A stretch of DNA of 64,000 nucleotides from Hyaloscypha bicolor E (GCF_002865645.1 NW_020194638.1:1419974-1483973); one strand, 5' to 3'. Shown: positions 1-11,783, counted from the first letter of the stretch. Made by a program: numbers and translations. Notes: a model not told the origin generated them from the sequence alone.

Positions 1-1543
1 AACAGCTTGCAATCAAGTACTAATCCAAATATCAGACAACAAGGGTGTGTCCAGTTACTTGTTTGAGGAAGCAATGAAAAGTGATCAGTCTGCTGCTCCA
101 GGATTCGTGGCAGCTTTCAGCCAAAGCAGCGTCGGTGACACTTCACCCAACGTTCTTGGAACTTGGTGTGATGCTACTGGAGAGCAATGTGATTTCGAGC
201 ACAGTACATGCGGTGGTACTACCCAGGACTGCCACGGACATGGACCGGAATACCAGAAGCTTGACTTGGGCGTAGCGAGCTGCTACGAAATTGGCAGACG
301 GGTGTATGCTGGAGCCAAGACACTCTATGTGAGTATCTCAGAACCGAACCTTTTTTTGAGGGGAAAGAGACTCATTTGATAGGATAATTTCGATAGCCAG
401 GCGACAGCTGTAACAGACCCCAGCGTCAGATTTTACCATGTGAGTCTGAGCCTCTCCGATGAAGCTTGCAAGTCATACTAACGTTTATAGTTCTTCAACG
501 ACATGCAATGGTACAGCTTCCCTCTTCCCAATGGAACAGTTGTCCAAACCTGCCCCGCCGCCATGGGACGATCCTTCGCAGGTGGAACCACCGACGGACC
601 TGGAGCCTTCGACTTCGTGCAAGGCGACAACTCCTCCATGGCACAGAATCCCTTCTGGACCGTTGTGTCCGACCTCCTCACCACTCCCACGCAAGAGCAA
701 GTCGACTGCCAATACCCCAAGCCAATCCTCCTCGACGTTGGACAGATGCACGAACCATACGACTGGAGTCCCAATATCGTCGACATCCAAAGCTTCCGCG
801 TTGGCCAGCTAATCATGATCATCTCCCCTTCCGAAGCGACGACTATGACAGGCCGCCGCTGGAAAGCCGCCGTCGCAGAAGCGGCAACCAGTAAATCCAT
901 CGTGACCAGCACGCCTAAGGTCGTTCTCGGTGGACCAGCAAACACTTACGCCCATTACGCCACTACACCGGAGGAATACAACGTCCAACGATATGAAGGA
1001 GCATCTACTTTGTATGGGCAATGGGAGTCCTACGCCTATATCCACCTTTCAACTTCCAGCATCGGATACCTCGCAGCAGGCGCCGGCCAGCCCGCACAAG
1101 GCACCCTCCCACCAAATAATGTCAACAACTCCCTCAGCTTTATCTCCGGCGTCGTCTATGACAACCCCCACCTCTTCACCTCCTTTGGCGACGTCCTCAC
1201 GCAGCCAAAAGCCAGTTACAGCATAGGAGACGTCGTAAACGCCTCTTTCGTTGGCGCCAACCCACGCAACAATCTCCGCTTGGAGGGCACATTCGCCACG
1301 GTCCAGCAGCAGGTAAACGGCAACTGGACGACGGTGCGAGACGACCATGATTGGCATCTCGAGTATACGTGGGTTAGAGATGATAGCTTGTTAGGGAGTA
1401 GCCATGTGGTGATTAGTTGGGAAACGGAGTCTTATACGACCGCGGGCACATACAGGATTGTGTATAATGGGGATGCAAAGGCGCCGGTTACGGGGAAGAT
1501 TAGTGCGTTTACGGGGACGAGTAGTACGTTTACTGTATCCTAG
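1..1543 (+). CDS. Neutral (non-lysosomal) ceramidase, 3' part of the gene
   Basis: Neutral ceramidase hydrolyses the amide bond of ceramide, giving sphingosine and a fatty acid; fungal forms are secreted or membrane-bound. The window starts inside the gene. Visible exons are about 36-328, 401-439 and 491-1543; the first probably follows an intron ending in CAG at 35. All joins are phase 0. The first exon has the family motif VGDTSPN, which holds the nucleophilic serine and usually reads GDVSPN, followed by a Cys-rich stretch (CDFEHSTCGG). The third exon carries the rest of the catalytic domain (FDFVQG, DVGQMHEPY, VGQLIMIISPSE) and the C-terminal immunoglobulin-like domain that ends the family, closing at FTVS-stop. 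The signal peptide and metal-binding N-terminus lie outside the window. Family assignment is firm; the enzyme's location is inferred. Confidence 0.93.
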
Positions 1544-2554
1544 TCTGGCTGATTGGGAGGGAATGGGACGGCTTGTAATTAGGTTTTTGATTGTCATAAG
1601 GGTAATGAATATTGTTAATGTCCTAAGGGGTTTGGTTCATGTTTAACGAATTATTAGTCTACTCCAAATCCTGCCGGCGCACATAGAAGTCTCTATAAAT
1701 TCCCCAAGTTGGAAAGCACATTCATATCCACTGGACCACTGCGAATATTCAGCGCACCAGGCGTTTAGGGAAACAACCAAATTACAAACTGCGAAAGTTC
1801 GATCTTTTGTAGACCATTGGAAGAAGATTTCCCCATCAAACTTTCAAATTGGAATGTAATCTTACATTGGTACCAGAGAATTGCCAACACCAACTCCTGC
1901 CGTGCCAGAAGCCTCCGCATGACCTTTACACACAAGTATCCACTCAGAGACCAGGGGCCAAGGACTTTTTCTCATTTAAAACAATTCGCGCACTTTTACG
2001 TCGCCTTTGCACTTTAAGCTTTGTTTGAAACATGAATTGTTCAAAGCTGAATATCGCTTCTGAAGTCAATACCATTTCTCTGGTTCCCCCGCGTTTCAAG
2101 TTTCACTCCAGCACACGGTAAAACTACCACCCAAATTTCGCCATTTCATAACCAACATCTACAAGTTCAACTGTCCCGAACGATTTCCTTCCGGAACAAT
2201 ACAACGCCCAACCCACCTCCGCTAACAGCCCGTCACGAACCCGAAACGGCGGAGTAAGTGATCCGTTCTCCTACCTTTGCTAACGCCTCTCCAAAGATAT
2301 CGATGCGGTAGGCACGTGATCGTAAAGGATCAGAAGAAGTATGCAATCTGCTACCGCTATGATTCCGTCAGAATCAAGTTCGCAACGGATCGTAATGGAT
2401 CAGCAATCCCATCGTCGGCTGTTATTGGAGAGAGTGGGGCAGATTCGATCATTTGGTTAGATAGGCTCAAGGCGAATGGGCAGAGTATTTGGATGACAGG
2501 ACCAAGACCTGGCGGAAACGGCAAGAAAGGGAAAGGTTAGTGACTACAATCGGA
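1544..2554. other. Intergenic; possible 5' leader of the next gene
   Basis: No gene is well supported here. From an ATG at 2032 an open stretch can be extended through a possible GT-AG intron (2118-2165) to about 2253, followed by a good donor GTAAGT. I could not join it in frame to the coding exons that start at 2555. It may be spliced untranslated leader, or part of a longer N-terminus of the gene at 2555-3052. Confidence 0.3.
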
Positions 2555-3052
2555 ATGTCTTCTCGATCATTGGCTGTTCCGGCGGGGAAGAAGACCAAGA
2601 AAGCAGGCAAAGGCGAGGCGAACGACAGACCGCCAACCAATAAATCAAGCTCAGTCGAACCGAAGCAGACTCTGAAGCGTAAGGCATCCTGGTGATCAGA
2701 AGTATTGCAACGACCAGCCCAGCGTTGAGAGAAGAGATCGGATGTTAACAATTTCTCGAATCAAGTTACGTCCTTCTCTGCCCCTCCGAAGAGCCTAACG
2801 GATCCCACCCGGTCTTCTCCAGCAAAAAGTATTCCTAGCCTGAGAGTGTTGAATGTAAGGAGGAATGGATGAAAGGTCGCCAGATGTGGCTGGCGAAGTG
2901 GCTAGAAAGATCGGAGGAGATTGCGTCGACATCTTGCTTCATTGGACAACGACGAGAACTCGCCTGTGTTGGATATTGCGAAGGGCAAGATGAGGGTCTC
3001 TTTTGGCCCTGGCGGCATTTATACTAGAGACAGCGTCAAGAACCGAATCTGA
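2555..3052 (+). CDS. Small unrecognised protein, 3 exons, 131 aa
   Basis: I do not recognise the product. Exons 2555-2678, 2730-2854 and 2906-3052 join in frame across two introns, each exactly 51 bp, with donors GTAAGG and GTAAGG. The start is the first ATG in the open frame (MSSRSLAVPAGKK). The protein is hydrophilic. Residues 1-45 are rich in Lys and Ser, with likely nuclear-localisation patches (GKKTKKAGKG, KQKRSD). The middle is Ser/Pro-rich, followed by a basic cluster (NKDRRRLRRH) and a more conserved-looking tail (VLDIAKGKMRVSFGPGG) ending in KNRI. The frame stays open upstream to about 2465, so the N-terminus could be longer. Support rests on frame-keeping splice sites and protein-like composition, not on homology. 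Confidence 0.55.
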
Positions 3053-3374
3053 GGAGTCGTGTGGCTGGCAAGGGGGTGGCGGTGCATAACGTGACTGATT
3101 CACATCTCGTTCCTATATCAAAATAGAAAGTCCTATAATTTGGCATCGCAAATGCAACCCTTTTAAACTTTCATCCATCTGACAACGAGAACTTCCACCT
3201 TGAATCGTTTTATGGCTATCAGGAGAGCTTTATCAGCCTCAAATACCAACCAACCCCCACCTTCTCCATCGGGTCTAGCTCCGAAACTGTGCTCAAGCTC
3301 TCCCGGGCTCAATTTCAAGCTTCGTTCATTTGTTCCTCTATCTCGAGTCATCTACGCCAATATATATATCAAAT

Positions 3375-6300
3375 ATGGCGGAGGGTAATGACCCTCACCC
3401 AAAGTTTCACGACCCTCTCCTCTCCACCCAATCATCTCCTCACCATGGCCGTCGGTATCGTCCTAAAGCACCGATTACTGTCGTCACCCTCATCTTACTG
3501 GTACTGGGACTTCAATTCATAGTCCTCCCACGATATGTTTATCAAATCTCTCCGAGCGAGGTCAAATTGTCACAATTTCACCTCGATCGTCTCGAGGCTA
3601 GGCTTCAAAAATGTGCCGAGATCACCACCCCACCGGTTCGATATCCCGTGACCAGCGCTGGATCACGAATCAATCCAAGGTGGAACCCGTTCACCGGACA
3701 GAATGAGACAGTTGTATTTAAGAATGTGAAGCTGTTCGATGGGGAAACAGTTCTGGACAAGAAGGTTGATATCGTGTTCAAGAAGGGGATCATCGAATCT
3801 GTGGACACAGCCGGAAAATCAGTCACCTTTGACCGCCATGCCAAAGTCCTTGATTTGGAAGGGAAGTTTGTCACACCAGGTCTAGTTGACCTGCATTCTC
3901 ACCATCTTGCTTTTGCTTGGCCTCTCCTCCGCGATACCGACGATTCAAATGAAGTCAACCCTGAAATGGGTCCAGTAACGCCCCAAGTCCGGATCGTCGA
4001 TTCTATCAAAGCCTATGATTTTGCAACCACCGTCATTGCCTCTGGTGGTGTCACAACATCCCTCATTCTCCCCGGTTCGGCGAACATCATGGGTGGCGAA
4101 GCTGTGCTTGTCAAGAATGCATTGAGGTCTGGAGAAAATTCAGAAGAAGTTGTGGAAGAGATCCTGCTCGAGCACGGAATTCCAGTCTCTCAAAGAAGAA
4201 GGTTCATGAAAATGGCCTGTGGTGAGAATCCAAGACGAGTGTACAAGCACACTCGAATGGGGAATGCTTGGTACTTCAGGAAACACATGGAGAGAGCCAA
4301 AGAGTTGATGGGAAAGCAGGATGCGTGGTGTCTCCAAGCTGAGGCTCTGAAAGAAGCTGGCAATGTTGCTGCCATTTCCAGCTTCATGGAATCCACATTG
4401 AAGGATGGCGGTGCTACTGATTATCTTGAATACGATTCGAGTATTGGCATGCTTCGTGGAAAGGTTGGGGTCAACATTCATTGCTACGAGACGGAAGACT
4501 TTTGGGACATGATTCATCATAGTAAGGAGTTTGGCTTCAGGATTCAGGCTTTTCACCATGCTTTGGAAGCCTGGAAAGTACCTGAGATGATCAAGGACAG
4601 TGGCGAGTTAGTGAAAGCCTTACATGAAGACATCCCGAAAGCTCACATTCTACAAGTAACATCACGATTGCAACTTTTGCTGAATTTGGTCTTTACAAGA
4701 AGGAAGCTTACGAAGCAAATCTGTGGGCTGGCAAAATCCTGGCCGAACACGGGGTGCCAGTGGCGTACAAATCAGTAAGCTCTGCCAGTATCAAGAAGGG
4801 TCAGGTTGCTAATGATATGTCAGGACCACGTTGAATCAGAGACAAATGCAAAATATCTACTGTGAGTTTTCGAGTACTGCCGTTCACTTGAACCCAATTA
4901 ACCACGATTTTAGTTACCAAGCCGCAACCGCTCATTCTTTCCACCTCTCTGAAGATCTAGCACTTCAATCAGTAACCAGTGTGCCAGCTCGATCTTTAGA
5001 GATTGACCACAGAGTTGGGTATGCGCGTGAGGGATACGACGCCGACCTTGTTGTATGGGATTCTCATCCCCTCTCTATTGGAGCAACGGCTTTGAACGTC
5101 TTTATCGATGGAAAGGATGTTTTAGATGCCAAAATGACTGAAGACAGTTTGTCAAAGGTCGCGTCTGGGGGTCCTCACGAATTGAAGAGTCCGGACATGC
5201 GACCCACCGTTGCGGCTGACATCAAAGAAAAGAGCTGCAGCGCAATTGAGAAAACTGGAGCCAAGATTGCGATCACTGGAATTCAACGATCTTATCTGGA
5301 TGTTGGCTTGGGACCAACAGCGAAATCTGGTAGTCTCACATTGGTCGTTGACCATGGCACGATCACTTGCTTCGACTCTGAACCTCAATGTGCTAGCGCA
5401 AGCACAGAAAGCACAACGATCAGTCTTAAAAATGGACATGTTCTCCCTGGGCTCACCGCAGTCTCCGTTAGTCTCGGTCTCATGGAGATTTCATCGGATT
5501 CATCAACTGGCGATGGTGAAATCAGGAAAGGGAGCTTAAATCCGAACGATACCGTTTATGCCAAATACGGGGTTCATCTCAATGGAAAAGCTTTTGCTAG
5601 AGCTAGAATTGGAGGTGTCACTCGAGCTGTCACTGCACCTTTATATCAAGGATTCGTCGACGGCGTGAGCACCGGTATCAAGACGAGTGGGAAGAAGACA
5701 ATTCTGGATGGTGGGATATTCCAAGACGATGTGGCTTTGCATTTTGCTATCGGACAGGCGGCGAAAAGTATGAACATTTGATTTCTGCTGTTTTTAGAGA
5801 CAAATGCTAACCGTTTAGGTGAATCTTTATCAACGATCTCATCTGAAATCTCGAAGCTCCGCCAGATCCTGTCCGAAAATGCCGGTAAAGATAACATCTA
5901 CGGCAAAGCAGCAGACGGCGCATTTCCGCTTGTCGTTCATGTCCAGAATGAGGTATACACCACACTCCCTCCGCTGTCTCCTTGATGTTAATACAAGTCA
6001 GTACGACATAATGCAACTCATTAAGATTAAGCAAGAGCTTCCGGTCATCAATCTGATCCTCCTTGGGGGAGCCGGAGCCCCTCTCGTTCGTTCATTGGCC
6101 CCCTTCCTCCTATCTTCTAATCCTCTTCGCAGGTAGCAAAGGAGCTAGCTGCAGCAAACATTTCTGTCATTCTCACCGCAAATCGAGGCGCTCAAGACAC
6201 TTTCGAAAAGCTCAACTCGCTCCCGGGCCCACCACTCTCCAAGTCTCCCGCTGCTGTCCTTGAAGAAGCAGGGGTCTTATTTGGCCTTGCGATTAGTGGT

Positions 6301-6646
6301 GAGGGTAAATCTATGCTTTCTCTCCTTCGACCCCCAAATCTTCCCTCTGAAATCTATGTCGGCAGCGTGAGAAATCTTGACCACTAATTGGGAGGCAGGC
6401 GATTCGCACCTCCACAATCTCCCTCTCGAAGCCAGCTGGGCCGCCAAATATGCAGGTCTCTCTTCAAAGGAAGCCGTGAATCTCGTCTCTCGGAACATTG
6501 AGCAGATTTTGGGACTCAATGTCAAGGAAGAGAGTAGAGATTTCGTAGTGTTTGAGGGAGATCCGTTGCAGTTTGGAGCCAGTGTGGTGGTTGCTTTCGA
6601 TGGGCAGGATGGCAGTGTGAGCTTATGCTGGCCTGAATCCAACTAA
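3375..6646 (+). CDS. Membrane-anchored amidohydrolase (metal-dependent hydrolase, CE9-like), 959 aa
   Basis: This is an amidohydrolase-superfamily protein of the kind often labelled carbohydrate esterase family 9 or imidazolonepropionase-related in fungi; its substrate is unknown. Eight exons: 3375-4606, 4657-4774, 4824-4861, 4914-5767, 5819-5952, 6002-6085, 6133-6304, 6399-6646. All phases agree. Start MAEGN at 3375 precedes one transmembrane segment (VVTLILLVLGLQFIVL, residues about 32-50), so the catalytic part probably faces the lumen or outside. The first half has the beta-strand/metal motif PGLVDLHSHH (HxH), the lid region IQAFHHALEAW and a C-terminal KSDHVES. The closing composite domain contains GYDADLVVWDSHP. 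A second amidohydrolase-like half follows (LPGLTAVSVSLG, ILLGGAGAPL) and lacks the HxH pair. The 50-bp intron at 4607 uses donor GTTAGT; without it the frame appears shifted. Confidence 0.85.
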
Positions 6647-6921
6647 TGATGTGTAAGGTGAGAGAGCGGCGGGGAGATGCAATGAGTTACACAGGTCCTC
6701 GCATGTGAAGTTTCGAACGTCTCAGTGTGAAGGGCTCAGGAAGTCTTGAGCTATTTATCCATTTTCAACTTCTTTTGTATTTTTGCAAAACCTTTCTATG
6801 ACTCCATATTTAGCAACTCCCATTGCAAGCAACTACTGTCTAGCTCTCGTCCTCTTGAGCAGAGCCAGGTCAGTCTTGATCGAAGACTCTTCGTTGTTGT
6901 TCAACTGGGTTGCTCTTGCCT

Positions 6922-6984
6922 CGAGTCTGCCCTTGCCCCGAGTCTGCCCTTGCCCCGAGTCTGCCCTTGCCCCGAGTCTGCTCC
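6922..6984. repeat. 17-bp tandem repeat, 3.7 copies
   Basis: The unit CGAGTCTGCCCTTGCCC repeats at 6922, 6939 and 6956, with a partial fourth copy at 6973. The full copies are identical. It lies about 110 bp before the start codon of the gene at 7095, in the presumed promoter or leader. Confidence 0.9.
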
Positions 6985-7094
6985 TTCCTTTCTCTTGACC
7001 TCTCTCCCTAACAACTTAGTGCTGCAGCCCACCTTATAGTGTCCCATCACCCACCTTTTTTCTTGCTTTCTTCTTCTTCTTAAGCTTGCGAATC

Positions 7095-9062
7095 ATGTCT
7101 TCTTGCCGTGCATCCAAGCCCACCCGAGCACTGTTTGGCCTCGCCACCCTAGCAGCTGTTCAAATGTCCATTCCAGCTCGTTCTGCCTCGAGCAACACCC
7201 GTTCTCGTATTCCTATGCGCTCCCAGCACTTTGTTTCCTCTGTTTCGACTGTCGCCATCCCAGCGCAGTCTGCCACTCCTTCGGTCTCTCGACGACCACC
7301 TGTTCCCACCACCGTCTCTGCCTCTTCTATGCCCAAGAAGACAGCGGACTCAATTCTCAAGCATGTAGAGCGTGTAAGTATTGCTCTGATTTCTTTTCGT
7401 GTTCCTGTGCAATTGGGGTCGTCGTTACTGACCCAGATTGCGACCGGCAGCTTCGTAAGACTCGTACCGCCACTACGACTTACAAGGTCGCTTCTGCATT
7501 TGCTACCACGAAGCCGGCAGTGCTTCCTCCTGCCAAACCTCAGCCTGTTCCTGTCCCTCGACTTGCTTCTGTACCACCGTCTCGCGTTCCTTCGACCACG
7601 TCGGCGACGTCATCGTCGGCGTCGTCTGCCCGCACCGAGCGGTCGATCGATGCGCACATTGAGCGAGTAAGTTTATATCACCCCAGCTCCATACCTAGCC
7701 CCTCGGTTTTTCATCTTCACTGTCTCTCCTACGTGTTCTGTCCCTGCGCATTTTTGATGAATTTGCATACATCGTGCACAGTACATTCATTGTCGTCTTA
7801 CCTGCAAGTGTACGCATCGCCCTCAACACATCCATTCTCTTGCTTCCTGCAATGTACACATCTTGGACAGTACATCCATAGCCTTCCTTCCTCAATGTAC
7901 ATATTGGGATAATGCATCCCTTGTCGTCGACGACTGCAATATACAAATCGTGCGCAGTATCTCCTTTGTCATTCTTGCAATGCACCTACCGTGCACAGTA
8001 TATCCATCATCCTTCACTCTTATACTGACTTATTCGCCTGCAGGTTACTAGAGCCAGAAGGAAGGCCACGCCAGCGGTTTCCATTCGCCCATCGCCAGTG
8101 ACGTCCCGGAAGGTCAGCCCAGCGCAGCCACTTCGAGTGGTCAAGAAGTCGCCCGCCGGTAAGCCTTAGCCCTACTTTCAATGCCCCAAAGACTCCATGA
8201 ACATTCCATGCTAACAGTTTGATGGAAGTTGACCTTGCCGTGGTCGATGACCGACTCGCTCGCCTGTCCGTGGCGCCGCTCGTGGTCGTCAAGGCCAAGC
8301 CCAAGGCTTCGAAATCTGTCCGATTTGTAGAGTATGGTGGATGGAACATCCACAGCATCAAGGTAAGCACCAACTTCTTGTAACATCAATCCCCCTCGTA
8401 GCAATGCCCAACATTTATTGGGACATTCTACTCGCAACGTCCAACACCTCCTGGGATATTCCATTCCCCAATGCTGACTCTTGTTTCTTGGAAATAGGCT
8501 TTTGAGGCAGACTCGCCTCCGAATACTTTCCTTTCCCTCGACGAAGCGAAGCTTCTTCAGCCAACAGCCAACAACGGCCGTGGGAAAGGTCCTGTCTACG
8601 ATGGCAGCTATTCCTTGGTTCAATCCAAGAGAGAAATTCGGTGGCCGCCACCAGACCATGATGGGCCGATCATCGATGGATCGACTACCGCGCCGTCGGG
8701 CTGCCGCTCTTGTGCCGAAGTAAGTGTTTCCATTGTTCCAACTTCCTGGAACATTCTGTATTGAGCAACTGCTGACTTGTATCTAGGCCGCAGCCAGGGG
8801 GACGCCTGTCATTCGATATCGTCCTGTACTAGTGAGCGTCTGGTGTTCCGCATGTTTGTCCGATCCGGCCAGACGGCCGTTTTATGTTCCACCACTTGAT
8901 GACAACGGCGAGGATGATTACTTGGACCAGTGCCAAGGCCCTCATCATCATTCTCCTGATGACTGCCAGTACTATCGATGCGCCTTCAAAGCCAATGTCC
9001 GTTGGCTTTATGACAAGTTTCCGGATCGATATGGCTTTTGCGATACTATTCTGAATGCTTGA
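7095..9062 (+). CDS. Unrecognised Cys-rich C-terminal protein, 6 exons, 413 aa
   Basis: Product not recognised. Exons 7095-7373, 7451-7666, 8044-8158, 8229-8362, 8498-8719 and 8787-9062 splice in frame, with GTAAGT/GTAAGC donors at every intron. The N-terminal 165 residues are low-complexity Ser/Thr/Pro/Ala-rich, with basic patches. Exons 1 and 2 both end in a similar octapeptide (SILKHVER and SIDAHIER) directly before GTAAGT, hinting at exon duplication. The middle (residues about 240-260) reads KASKSVRFVEYGGWN. The last two exons hold paired cysteines (GCRSCAE, WCSACL) and a His/Cys cluster (CQGPHHHSPDDC, YYRC) that could bind zinc. No signal peptide or membrane segment is clear. Several introns contain related repeats (see findings). 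The role is unknown. Confidence 0.7.
7762..8016. repeat. Degenerate ~43-bp tandem repeat inside an intron
   Basis: About six diverged copies, each beginning TGCAATGTACACATC or similar and continuing GTGCACAGTACATCCAT, follow one another inside the 377-bp intron 7667-8043. This intron is five or more times longer than most in the window, because of the array. Confidence 0.7.
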
Positions 9063-9944
9063 TTTCATTCTTCTTCCGCACTCTTCAAGACTTTCGTTGG
9101 ACGCTTGAGAGAGTGTCTGCGTGCGGCCATTTCACTCTTTCTAGTCTCTAGGCGGAGAGCTAGCTCGCTTCGGCAAATTCCCAGTTCATTAAATCAACAA
9201 TCCTTTTCAGCTTCTTTGGGCAAAGAGCTGATGACTGCTTCGGCAACATTACATTCTCTTACTTCGACACAAATCACTTTCTTTCGAAGACGGACTGGGA
9301 ACCCGTTCTTCTCCTCGTGTCTGGATGGTGATGCTTGTACCATCAATCACTCCAAACCTTCTTCTGCCGGCCACTGGAGAGCTGGCTACTCTACCATCTT
9401 GTGCCTTGGGGAAGGAGAATCTTGGGGGGGTTGGGGGTAGCTGCTTGCTTTGGTCGGGGTCTGGTTTCTGCTGGGTGACAGGCAAGATGTGTGTGCCGCT
9501 CATTGAGCATAGGGCCATCTCTTCGTCTGAACATCACCTGTAGCGCAGTCCTGAACCAGGTAACGTGGCCTCGCAAGCTGACCTGTTCGCTAACATCTAC
9601 AGGCTCTTTTGGTATTGCTAACATTTAGTGCCCCAGTGTTTTTGCCAACTGTTAACTTCTAGTGCTTTCGTTATTTCTGCTAATTGTTTATAGGTAACCT
9701 TCCATTGAGAGCTGCCTTCACGGGGCGGAAGGTGTCAGTACCCAGGCTTATTTAGTCTGGCGAAGCCAAAGCTCTCATCAACTATTGATCTGTCGAATTG
9801 TGACCTCCGCGGGTGTGCTTGCATCGCAAGAAGAAGTGGGCTCATTGAATTTGGTGCTTGTTGCAGGTGTTTCGTTGTATTGTATGTAGTCAATCAGATC
9901 CTGCATGGTAAATTCAACTTCCACTCTCACTCCCAAGAAAACTG
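9063..9944. other. Intergenic, no gene seen
   Basis: This is the converging space between the gene ending at 9062 (+) and the HET gene ending at 9945 (-). Only short unsupported reading frames are present. It probably contains both 3' untranslated regions. Confidence 0.6.
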
Positions 9945-11783
9945 TTATCCCATCAACTGATACGCCGTGGCAATATCAACATAGAGATCGAGTCGATTCT
10001 CAGTGTTAATGAACTTGAGATTCGTAGTTCCAAACCTCTTCCCTGTGTTTATACTATCCTCTTTTGAAGCTTCAGCTTTGTATCGATTCTCTGCCGCTGC
10101 ACCAGTTCCAATCACCCTGACCTTCCCTTCCTCCTTTCGGACCACGATGGCTTTCTGAGTTCCGTGAACCAAGCAGATATAATCTCCAACCCGGCTTTTG
10201 TGTGGAGCAAGACCGACCTTCCCGGATGACTCGTCGCCATAATCTGGAACTCCACCAAGCAAAAACAATCTTGGATCTGTGGAGGTCGGCTCTGGCTCCA
10301 CAAATTTGTCGCTCTGCATCTCGTCAAAATTTCGAACGTTCTGATCAGCAAAGAGCAAGCAATCCGGCGTCTGAGGCTTAGGGACCGAAATGTCTCTGTC
10401 GAACGATTCCACAATTCTCAAGTCCTCGACCTCAACGTCCTCCAACAGCTCTAAGAACTGATCACTCTCCTCCCTTGCCGAAGGTTGCTCGTTGGGGAAA
10501 AGATGGCGATTCATGCTGGCTTTCCAAGTCGCCACAGCTTTAAAATTGGACATGATTTCTTGGTAGGTAGGACCCAAGTGAACGATCCGCGCAGAAACAC
10601 GTGCCGTAACCAGAATTTTGGCAGTTTTCTCGTCTTCGTCGAGCTCCAAGTCGACTAGGGTGGATTGAAAGATATCTCGAGCAAGGTCTTCTGCAGTCGC
10701 GATTCCCTGGCCTCCCAGTAAATCTTGGACCACTTTTCCGAAACAAAGTGTGTCAATTTCAGGCTCGGAAAATGGTGGGTTATTCTTAGGTTGATTGGCA
10801 TTCTTGAAGCGAATAACATCCTTCCAAACCTCATACGGACTTTTCCCTAACCCCAGAATGTCGAATTAGCATTGCCTTGAAAGGTGTGATTTGGAGTTGA
10901 GACAGTGCCTTATAAGAAATTCGGACTTACCATAATCCATAGGAAAGCCGTCCTGACAATCCACCCCCAATCCGACGAAGCCATAAATATGATCCCTTGG
11001 TTCCTTGCAGAGGGAATCTCGATGATTCTCAATCAAAGCCTGAAGTTTATGGCCATCTTCATATTTCTCATCGATCTGTTTCTGCAGCTTGACCGGCAAA
11101 CTATCCCGAGTTTCTGAATTGGACCGAAAGTTTTTGATCAATGCCGACCACTCTCTCTGAACAGTACCATAGTGGACGAGAATTTTCCTCGCGAGACCGA
11201 CTTCTTGAATAATCCAGACTCTTCTCCAGTATGGATTTTCTGCCAAAGTTCGCAGGACCGGGTCTGGTTCGATGGATCTCCATGCAACCGGGCTTGCCTT
11301 AGCGCCGCTCTCCTGCTCAGAAGGTGCATTGACAATACCTAGCCAGACTAAGACACACTTCGCCCTCGTGTAGATAAACGGCATAAAGCTAATCTGCGAG
11401 TTCTTCTCGGAAATGTCGGACTGGTTGATACAGATTGCATCGATCCAAAGAACCCTCTCTTCAGAGCGGTGTTGCAGGTGTACCAAGGCATCAAAGAGAT
11501 TCTGAGCAACTGTGAAGTCATACCCATCAATTGTAATTTTTCGACGGATGGTCTCGTCGCCCCATGTGTAAGAAAGTGCTTCATACTTCGGTTTCTGTGC
11601 AAATGTGACCTGGATCAATCTGCAATTGATCAAGGTGGTAGAATCTTGAGCTGGTTCGAGGATGAGCAGTCGAATGCCATCGACTGTGGTTTTGATTGGA
11701 GTATACTCGAATGGAGAAGTTGTTGGAGGCTCTTCGATGGAAGCAGGGTTGAGGATTGGGACTATCCGCTCGATTTTAGCCAT
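9945..11783 (-). CDS. HET-domain (heterokaryon incompatibility) protein, 584 aa
   Basis: HET-domain proteins take part in fungal non-self recognition and programmed cell death after fusion of unlike hyphae. Two exons on the minus strand, 11783-10931 and 10846-9945, are joined over an 84-bp intron (donor GTAAGT). The start MAKIERIVPIL at 11783 was chosen because the frame upstream of it is not protein-like. Classic HET blocks are in order: YEALSYTWGD (about residue 65), LWIDAICINQ (about 110), CVLVWLG and PYWRRVWIIQEVGLA, then DHIYGFVGLG before the intron. The C-terminal third is variable, as usual, and ends in DLYVDIATAYQLMG. No NACHT/NB-ARC or other partner domain is visible, so it is a stand-alone HET type. 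The role in incompatibility is inferred from the family only. Confidence 0.93.

Noticed and set aside
4607..4656. Apparent frameshift in the amidohydrolase gene
   Set aside because: A 50-bp intron with a GTTAGT donor and phase 2 join gives a continuous family-like sequence, so no break is needed.
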